Shown piece by piece: positions 6,183 to 10,376 of a DNA stretch of 10,376 nucleotides. A program made the position numbers and the translations under genes. Every line of letters begins with the position of its first letter. Within the stretch, counting starts at the first letter, position 1. Under the pieces are notes generated by a model. That model was given only the letters and a program-made list of their open reading frames with translations, ran no database searches and had not been told where the DNA came from. Source of the DNA: Campylobacteraceae bacterium (GTDB taxonomy: Bacteria > Campylobacterota > Campylobacteria > Campylobacterales > Sulfurovaceae); assembly GCA_027056615.1 (NCBI GenBank), contig JALUKJ010000216.1, positions 1 through 10,376 on the forward strand, written 5' to 3'.

Positions 6183-7315
6183 CTTTTTCTTCTCCCATTA
6201 GGATAACTCAATATTGCCTCAATTCTACGATTCATCGCTCTACCTTCTGATGTTGTATTGGGTGCAATCGGTTGACTCTCACCTTTCCCTTCTGTACTCA
6301 ATCTTAATCTACTAACTCCTCGTGCAAGTAAGGCTCTCCTAACTGAATTTGCTCGTGCCAAAGAGAGTTTCATATTATGCTTAGCAGACCCTCTACTGTC
6401 AGTATGCCCAACAATTTTTACAAAACTTCCTCTATTTTTTAAAAGAAAATTAGCAAATTTATCAATTTTATTAATAGAATAACCCTCTATTTTTGCCGAG
6501 TTAGTTTTAAAATTAATTCTTAAAGTTGTTTTTATGGGACAACCATAATGGTCAACAGAGAAGTTACATGGGGTTGAAGGACACTGGTCAAATCTATCTT
6601 CAACTCCATCTCTATCAAAATCAGGTTTATCTATTTTAATTGAACACTCATTATTTTTTACATAAACAATTTTTGGTTTAGGAGCTTGTGGTGCCTGATA
6701 TATAATGTTAGGTGATGAAACAACTTTTACTCGTTCCACTACTACTCTAGGTTGCCTAACAACTTTAACTCTCTTAACTATTACTTTAGGTCGTTTTTGA
6801 ATAGAAGCTCTATAAGGTAAAGGCATACTTATTCCAGCTGTTAAAACAGCTTCATTTCCCTCTTTTGAATTTGCTAATACTTGAATCATCTTACCTTCTA
6901 CTCTTGCTTTGTAACCCTTTTCTAAATCAACACGAACACCAACTCCAGCTTGAACAAATGGGTGACTCTCAAAAATATCTTTAGTTTCTCCATTAACATA
7001 CTCATAACCAAGTCCTATTAATGCATAAGGTATGGTATAGGTTCTATTTTCATACTCATAAACAGCATTTACAGAACCTTTCAAAAGAGATTTTGCATAA
7101 TCACTTTTTACATTAGTATACTCCAAATCAACTCTTGGCATAACCATATATCTATTATCTTGATAGGTTACACCTATAGTAGGATTTTTTAAGTTAAAAC
7201 TACTCTCATTTTGAGTTGAGTTTACACCAATATTAATACCTATCTCATTTTCCATTACTCTTCCACTTAAAAGTGTCAAGAGTAAAAAGAGTTGAGATAT
7301 GACTATTTTTTGCAT
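6179..7315 (-). CDS. OmpA-family outer-membrane protein
   Basis: A 378-residue OmpA-type protein from the start I chose. Order: hydrophobic signal segment (about residues 1-18; no clear A-x-A cleavage site), a strand-rich N-terminal region (about 22-168) that should form the membrane barrel, and a basic/proline linker with two 13-residue repeats (PKVIVKRVKVV and PRVVVERVKVV, about 176-200). A TSP3-like loop DFDRDGVEDRFDQCP follows (about 232-246), then the OmpA C-terminal peptidoglycan-binding domain (about 266-371) with GHTDSRG (303-309) and AMNRRIE (360-366), which hold the conserved Asp and Arg contacts to diaminopimelate. An in-frame ATG 42 bp further upstream exists, but the ATG at 7315 has an AGGAGA ribosome-binding site 5 bases away and begins the signal peptide. 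First gene of an operon with the lipoprotein (4-bp ATGA overlap). Such proteins tether the outer membrane to the wall. Confidence 0.92.
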   Translation of the reverse strand: MQKIVISQLFLLLTLLSGRVMENEIGINIGVNSTQNESSFNLKNPTIGVTYQDNRYMVMPRVDLEYTNVKSDYAKSLLKGSVNAVYEYENRTYTIPYALIGLGYEYVNGETKDIFESHPFVQAGVGVRVDLEKGYKARVEGKMIQVLANSKEGNEAVLTAGISMPLPYRASIQKRPKVIVKRVKVVRQPRVVVERVKVVSSPNIIYQAPQAPKPKIVYVKNNECSIKIDKPDFDRDGVEDRFDQCPSTPCNFSVDHYGCPIKTTLRINFKTNSAKIEGYSINKIDKFANFLLKNRGSFVKIVGHTDSRGSAKHNMKLSLARANSVRRALLARGVSRLRLSTEGKGESQPIAPNTTSEGRAMNRRIEAILSYPNGRRKR

Positions 7316-7320
7316 AATCT

Positions 7321-7325
7321 CTCCT
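7321..7325 (-). promoter_or_regulatory. Ribosome-binding site deciding the OmpA-family start
   Basis: AGGAG on the minus strand, 5 bases before the ATG at 7315. It supports this start over the upstream in-frame ATG at 7357, which has no comparable site and would put 14 residues in front of the signal peptide. Confidence 0.75.
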
Positions 7326-7401
7326 AAATATATTCTATTAATGTAAAATATTAACATAAGAAAAAGGATTAAAGGTATAAATATTAAATATTTCTTTAAT
7401 A

Positions 7402-7407
7402 ATTATA
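7402..7407 (-). promoter_or_regulatory. Candidate -10 of the OmpA-lipoprotein operon
   Basis: Minus-strand TATAAT in the context TGTATATAAT, about 87 bases before the start codon. A second TATAAT lies at 7446-7451, so which one is used (or both) cannot be decided from sequence. No convincing -35. Confidence 0.35.
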
Positions 7408-7426
7408 TACAATCATAATCTTTAAT

Positions 7427-7460
7427 AACATCATTAACTAACTATATTATATATGATGTT
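7427..7460. repeat. 8-bp inverted repeat in the recQ/ompA divergent region
   Basis: AACATCAT at 7427-7434 and ATGATGTT at 7453-7460 are separated by 18 bp and enclose the upstream TATAAT candidate (7446-7451). The centres are 26 bp apart. It could be a regulator site acting on the envelope operon, on recQ, or both, but there is no independent support. Confidence 0.3.
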
Positions 7461-7507
7461 TTTTGATGTGACAATTTAACAAATTATTTCTATTTCAAAA
7501 AATCTTT

Positions 7508-7516
7508 TGCTACTAT
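7508..7516 (+). promoter_or_regulatory. Extended -10 promoter of recQ, predicting a leaderless mRNA
   Basis: TGCTACTAT (TG at 7508-7509, hexamer TACTAT at 7511-7516) lies immediately before the recQ ATG at 7523. A start about 7 bases after the hexamer would coincide with the A of the ATG. No Shine-Dalgarno sequence is present in the bases before the ATG, which fits leaderless translation. Confidence 0.4.
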
Positions 7517-7522
7517 TACAAC

Positions 7523-9310
7523 ATGAATAAACTAGAGACCCTACAACACTACTTTGGACATGAGAGCTTTAGAGAGCAACAAGAAGAGGTAATTGATGCC
7601 ATATTAAACCATCAAGACCTATTAATGATTCTACCTACTGGTGGAGGAAAATCGCTCTGTTATCAACTCCCATCACTTTTAATGTCAGGAGTTACAGTGG
7701 TTATCTCCCCTCTTTTAGCTCTTATGCATGACCAAGTAGTAGCTCTTAAAAACAGTGGTATACCCTCTGCAATGCTTAGCTCTATGCAGACTAAAGAAGA
7801 GTCTCGACAGATAGAACAAGAACTACTTCAAAATAAAATAAAGCTTCTATATGTAGCCCCTGAACGACTTATGAATGACTATTTTTTAAACTTTTTACTT
7901 AAGCTTAATATTAACTTTTTTGTAGTCGATGAAGCACACTGTGTAAGTGAGTGGGGGCATGAGTTTAGAGAACACTACAGAATGCTCTCACAACTAAAAA
8001 TATCTTTTCCAAACACAACTATTAGTGCTTTTACAGCCACAGCTACACAAGCTGTTCAAGAGGATATTTTAAACAATCTAAATCTTCAAAATCCAAAGGT
8101 TATTAAAGGTTCTCTTTTTAGAAAAAACCTCACCATTACAGCCCAACATAGACAAAGCGATGGACGAAAACAGCTCATAAGCTTTTTAACAGAACATAAA
8201 AATGAAGCAGGTATTGTTTACGCATTTTCAAGAAAACAGACTGAAAGCACAGCCTCTTACTTAAAAAAGCAAGGCTTTAAAGCCGAAGCCTACCATGCAG
8301 GATTAGCAACCGATGTTAAAAACAGAGTCTTTGCTGATTTTGTAGCAGATGAGATAGATATTGTAGTTGCTACAATAGCTTTTGGAATGGGAATAGACAA
8401 AAGTAATATTCGATTTGTAGTTCATATAAACATGCCTAAAACACTAGAAAACTACTACCAAGAGATAGGACGAGCAGGAAGAGATGGATTAGAAGCAACC
8501 ACCCTACTTCTATTTGCTACGGTTGATATTGTGCAACAAAAATCCTTTATTGAAGCCCTTCCTGACTCACCCTATAAAAAGAGTGCTTTTGAGAAGATTA
8601 ATACTATTTCACGTTTTGCAAACTCTGAATCTTGTCGTCATAAACAGATTGCAACCTACTTTGAAGAGTACATTGAACCTTGTAATGACAAATGTGACAA
8701 CTGCCTTAACCCTGACAAAAACTCCATTGACATTACCCAAGAGGCACAAAAACTTCTCTCAACTATATTTCGTACTAAACAAGCCTTTGGAATTCACTAT
8801 GTTATTGATGTTTTAAGAGGAAGTGAGGAGCAACGAATATTAACAAATGGACATGACCAACTCTCAGTTTATGGCATAGGAAAAGAGTACACTAAAGCTC
8901 AATGGTTAAGCATTACCGATAAACTTTTAGAGTTAGGAGCTGTTGGTATTGGAGAATATAGAGTCTATCACTTAACTAAACGAGGAGTGGCTATTTTAAA
9001 AGGAGAGCAGAGAGTTACTATTAGAGAGGAGCGTTTAGTAGTTACCAAAGCCAAAAAGAAAAAAGTTAAACAGTTTGATGATTATGAAGTAGATATTTTT
9101 GATAAGCTTAGAGTTCTAAGAAAAGAGATTGCAACACAAAACAGAGTTCCTCCTTATGTTGTCTTTTCAGATAAAACACTTAAAGAGCTTTCAAATGTTA
9201 TGCCAACAACAAAAGCAGAGATGTTAGATATACATGGTATAGGTGAAGTCAAATTTGAACGTTATGGTCAAGCCTTTTTAAAACTCATAGAGGAGATTAA
9301 TAATGGCTAA
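7523..9310 (+). CDS. recQ: ATP-dependent DNA helicase RecQ
   Basis: 3'-5' DNA helicase of the RecQ family, acting in recombination and replication-fork repair. At 595 residues it is close to E. coli RecQ (609). All landmarks are present: motif 0 FREQQEEVI (16-24), Walker A TGGGKS (39-44), DEAH box VDEAHC (135-140), motif III FTATAT (170-175), motif V AFGMGID (286-292) and motif VI QEIGRAGRDG (313-322). The zinc cysteines are C371, C387, C391 and C394, followed by a winged-helix RQC region (about 405-500). A C-terminal HRDC domain (about 525-592) contains the LRKEIATQNRVPPYVVF segment. The start is the first residue of the conserved FG-x-x-x-FR block context; no longer in-frame start is evident. 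It is divergent from the OmpA operon and convergent with the small secreted-protein gene. Confidence 0.97.
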   Translation: MNKLETLQHYFGHESFREQQEEVIDAILNHQDLLMILPTGGGKSLCYQLPSLLMSGVTVVISPLLALMHDQVVALKNSGIPSAMLSSMQTKEESRQIEQELLQNKIKLLYVAPERLMNDYFLNFLLKLNINFFVVDEAHCVSEWGHEFREHYRMLSQLKISFPNTTISAFTATATQAVQEDILNNLNLQNPKVIKGSLFRKNLTITAQHRQSDGRKQLISFLTEHKNEAGIVYAFSRKQTESTASYLKKQGFKAEAYHAGLATDVKNRVFADFVADEIDIVVATIAFGMGIDKSNIRFVVHINMPKTLENYYQEIGRAGRDGLEATTLLLFATVDIVQQKSFIEALPDSPYKKSAFEKINTISRFANSESCRHKQIATYFEEYIEPCNDKCDNCLNPDKNSIDITQEAQKLLSTIFRTKQAFGIHYVIDVLRGSEEQRILTNGHDQLSVYGIGKEYTKAQWLSITDKLLELGAVGIGEYRVYHLTKRGVAILKGEQRVTIREERLVVTKAKKKKVKQFDDYEVDIFDKLRVLRKEIATQNRVPPYVVFSDKTLKELSNVMPTTKAEMLDIHGIGEVKFERYGQAFLKLIEEINNG

Positions 9311-9316
9311 CACACG

Positions 9317-9344
9317 TATGTCGGGTTGCCCTCATCCCGACATA
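9317..9344 (+). terminator. Hairpin just after recQ
   Basis: TATGTCGGG (9317-9325), a 10-base loop and CCCGACATA (9336-9344) form a perfect 9-bp stem six bases past the recQ stop. No T-run follows on either strand, so it is a 3'-end hairpin or a REP-like palindrome and not a classic intrinsic terminator. Confidence 0.4.
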
Positions 9345-9354
9345 AACATGCTTA

Positions 9355-9623
9355 AAACCTGAGTTCGACGGAATACTATATTCACAATTTTACGAGGTTT
9401 TTCATAGGCAACGATAGATTTTTGCAGGACTAACTGGTTAATTCAAAAAAATCTATCTAAGCCTATGGGAAACCTCGTAAAACCCGAAGGGAAGCCTAAA
9501 AATAGGCAATCTTTCCTAAATAAAATTTTTGAATTAGCTACGGCTAGTCCTACGAATTTGATTTTGAAAATCTTACCTATTTTTAGGCTTTTGTGGATAT
9601 AATATTCCGTCGAACTCAGGTTT
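9355..9623. mobile_element. 269-bp inverted-repeat element with REP-like core
   Basis: The 33-bp terminal inverted repeats (9355-9387 and 9591-9623) differ at two positions and start AAACCTGAGTTCGACGG. Between them lie two large hairpins. One pairs TTTTACGAGG (near 9388-9397) with CCTCGTAAAA (9473-9482); the other pairs AAGCCTAAAAATAGG (9492-9506) with CCTATTTTTAGGCTT (9576-9590). The tip of each carries a related REP-like unit, in opposite orientation: GCAGGACTAACTGGTTAA from 9424 on the plus strand and GTAGGACTAGCCGTAGCT from 9553 on the minus strand. No coding region and no convincing target-site duplication. It sits between convergent gene ends, and its right terminus overlaps the stop codon of the neighbouring gene. 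Confidence 0.75.
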
Positions 9624-10194
9624 AAAAATCTTTCTTAAACTCTTTTTGTGTAATGATTAGTGTTAAAATCATCATTAAAAGAACTCCCCATAATGACATA
9701 GATGGAGTAGAGTCATAATTATTGCAAGAACATGCTTTTTTAGGAGTAGATGTTGTTCCATTTACATCTGTAACATCTTTTGCATAGACAGGAATGGTTA
9801 CAGTCGCAGGAGTTGGGTCAACCTCATCTTTACTATTAACAGAAGCATACTGAAATGTTGCATCACCAACAAAGTCTGGATTAGGGTCAAAATGTAATGT
9901 ATTAGCTTCATGAGTATTTAAAATTTGGTTAACTTGAACTCTAGTCTCTCCATCTTCAAGATAGAGTATACCTTCTAAAGGGTCAGGAAGTGAGACAATT
10001 TTAAAGCGTTCTATATCTTGTCCCACATTATAATAACCAGACAGATTTAAAATCTCAACAGGTCCTAGAGTATTTAATACAGAAGGATTCTCTATATCTT
10101 CTGTTGATAAATCTATATTAACTATTGGTTCTGCTTGTGCCATTAGAACAAAGAGTAGCGAAAGTAGAAAAACTATTTTTATAATAAATTTCAT
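9622..10194 (-). CDS. Small secreted protein with cadherin/Ig-like domain and CTERM-type sorting tail
   Basis: A 190-residue exported protein. The signal peptide is residues 1-21 (likely cleavage AQA|EP). Residues about 62-136 (FKIVSLPDPLEGILYLEDG...LHFDPNPDFVGDATFQYASV...DPTPATVTIPV) match the repeating cadherin/Ig-like module common in large bacterial surface proteins, here present once. Residues 155-159 are CSCNN, then PSMSLWGVLLMM begins a transmembrane helix ending in the basic tail QKEFKKDF. PSxSxWG followed by a helix and basic residues resembles the IPTL-CTERM class of C-terminal protein-sorting signals, but the consensus IPTL is replaced, so this is a similarity call. The start has an AAGGAAT ribosome-binding site 4 bases away. 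The stop codon lies within the end of the 269-bp repeat element. Specific function unknown. Confidence 0.82.
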   Translation of the reverse strand: MKFIIKIVFLLSLLFVLMAQAEPIVNIDLSTEDIENPSVLNTLGPVEILNLSGYYNVGQDIERFKIVSLPDPLEGILYLEDGETRVQVNQILNTHEANTLHFDPNPDFVGDATFQYASVNSKDEVDPTPATVTIPVYAKDVTDVNGTTSTPKKACSCNNYDSTPSMSLWGVLLMMILTLIITQKEFKKDF

Positions 10195-10198
10195 TCTT

Positions 10199-10205
10199 AT
10201 TCCTT
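10199..10205 (-). promoter_or_regulatory. Ribosome-binding site of the small secreted-protein gene
   Basis: AAGGAAT on the minus strand ending 4 bases before the ATG at 10194, which also begins the signal peptide. Confidence 0.6.
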
Positions 10206-10229
10206 TTTTGTTTAAAAATATTATTTTTT

Positions 10230-10235
10230 ATTATA
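10230..10235 (-). promoter_or_regulatory. Candidate -10 of the small secreted-protein gene
   Basis: Minus-strand TATAAT, about 35 bases before the start codon, within a very AT-rich run. No clear -35. A G-rich tract lies upstream at 10261-10285. Confidence 0.4.
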
Positions 10236-10260
10236 TAATATTTAGGCTTTAACGAATCTT

Positions 10261-10285
10261 CCAACCCAAACCCCAACTAAACCCC
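10261..10285 (-). other. G-rich tract upstream of the secreted-protein promoter
   Basis: The minus strand reads GGGG-TTTAGTT-GGGG-TTT-GGG-TT-GG, four G-runs in a strongly AT-rich setting. The last run has only two Gs, so a two-layer quadruplex is possible but a three-layer one is not. It lies 25-55 bp upstream of the candidate -10. Whether it has a role is unknown. Confidence 0.4.
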
Positions 10286-10303
10286 ACAAAAAAGGCATTT
10301 TTC

Positions 10304-10336
10304 AAAAAAAAAGTTGTAATTCCGTAACTACAACTT
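10304..10336 (-). terminator. Intrinsic terminator of a leftward gene beyond the right edge
   Basis: On the minus strand AAGTTGTA, a 10-base loop and TACAACTT form a perfect 8-bp stem followed by a run of Ts (9 in total, counting the two in the stem). This is a textbook intrinsic terminator for leftward transcription. The gene it serves would end to the right of the window or in its last few dozen bases, where too little sequence remains to identify it. Confidence 0.7.
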
Positions 10337-10376
10337 AGTTGGTAATTTAAATTTCATAACATTAAATAACCCCTGA

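Noticed and set aside
7316..7357. Longer OmpA-family start 14 codons upstream
   Set aside because: No ribosome-binding site, and it would bury the signal peptide; the ATG at 7315 has AGGAGA at ideal spacing.
8514..8816. Plus-strand open frame within recQ in another frame
   Set aside because: Fully inside recQ, with leucine-rich low-complexity translation and no support.
9345..9635. Target-site duplication around the 269-bp element
   Set aside because: Flanking bases are A/T-rich and no matching direct repeat abuts both ends.
10316..10376. Minus-strand reading frame entering from the right edge and ending in TAG at 10316-10318
   Set aside because: Only about 15 codons are visible and the stop would lie inside the terminator stem; too little to call a partial gene.

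Overview
The window looks like a chromosomal segment of a free-living member of the Campylobacterota (Sulfurovum/Sulfurimonas-like). The basis is an AT-rich sequence, a compact panD-ybaB-panC cluster, a MetK beginning MYLFTSEVVSPGHPDK, and a thioredoxin-like [2Fe-2S] ferredoxin. This assignment is inferred from protein character, not from a database search.

Layout. Bases 1-358 carry no gene, only a hairpin beyond the 3' end of metK. metK (S-adenosylmethionine synthetase) runs leftward at 359-1555. A 303-bp gap upstream of it holds a nested pair of small non-coding repeat elements. The leftward panD-ybaB-panC operon follows (1859-3384), with a clear extended -10 promoter. A 341-bp gap holds that promoter and a second, inverted copy of the 134-bp element. 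Next are a leftward thioredoxin-like [2Fe-2S] ferredoxin gene (3726-4088) and a two-gene leftward envelope operon (4206-7315). That operon encodes an OmpA-family peptidoglycan-anchored barrel and, by an ATGA overlap, a lipoprotein with eleven exact 23-residue calcium-binding repeats and an FGE-sulfatase-like C-terminal domain. recQ diverges rightward (7523-9310). It converges on a leftward gene for a small secreted protein with a WG-type C-terminal sorting-like tail (9622-10194). Between the two lies a 269-bp element with long terminal inverted repeats. The right edge holds a G-rich tract and a leftward terminator that probably belongs to a gene outside the window.

How the genes relate. metK, panC/panD, ybaB and recQ are housekeeping: SAM synthesis, pantothenate synthesis, nucleoid binding and DNA repair. 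The OmpA/lipoprotein pair is a translationally coupled envelope unit; the small tail-bearing protein is a separate envelope gene.

The most unusual material is non-coding. Two 134-bp elements (130/134 identical by eye, opposite orientations) each have inverted ends CAATGCC...GGCATTG and are each flanked by a 10-bp direct repeat. One of them interrupts an older palindromic element. Their cores, and the core of the 269-bp element, look like paired REP sequences (GTAG-type head plus hairpin, in inverted pairs). No transposase or RAYT gene is present in the window, so any mobilising enzyme must be elsewhere.
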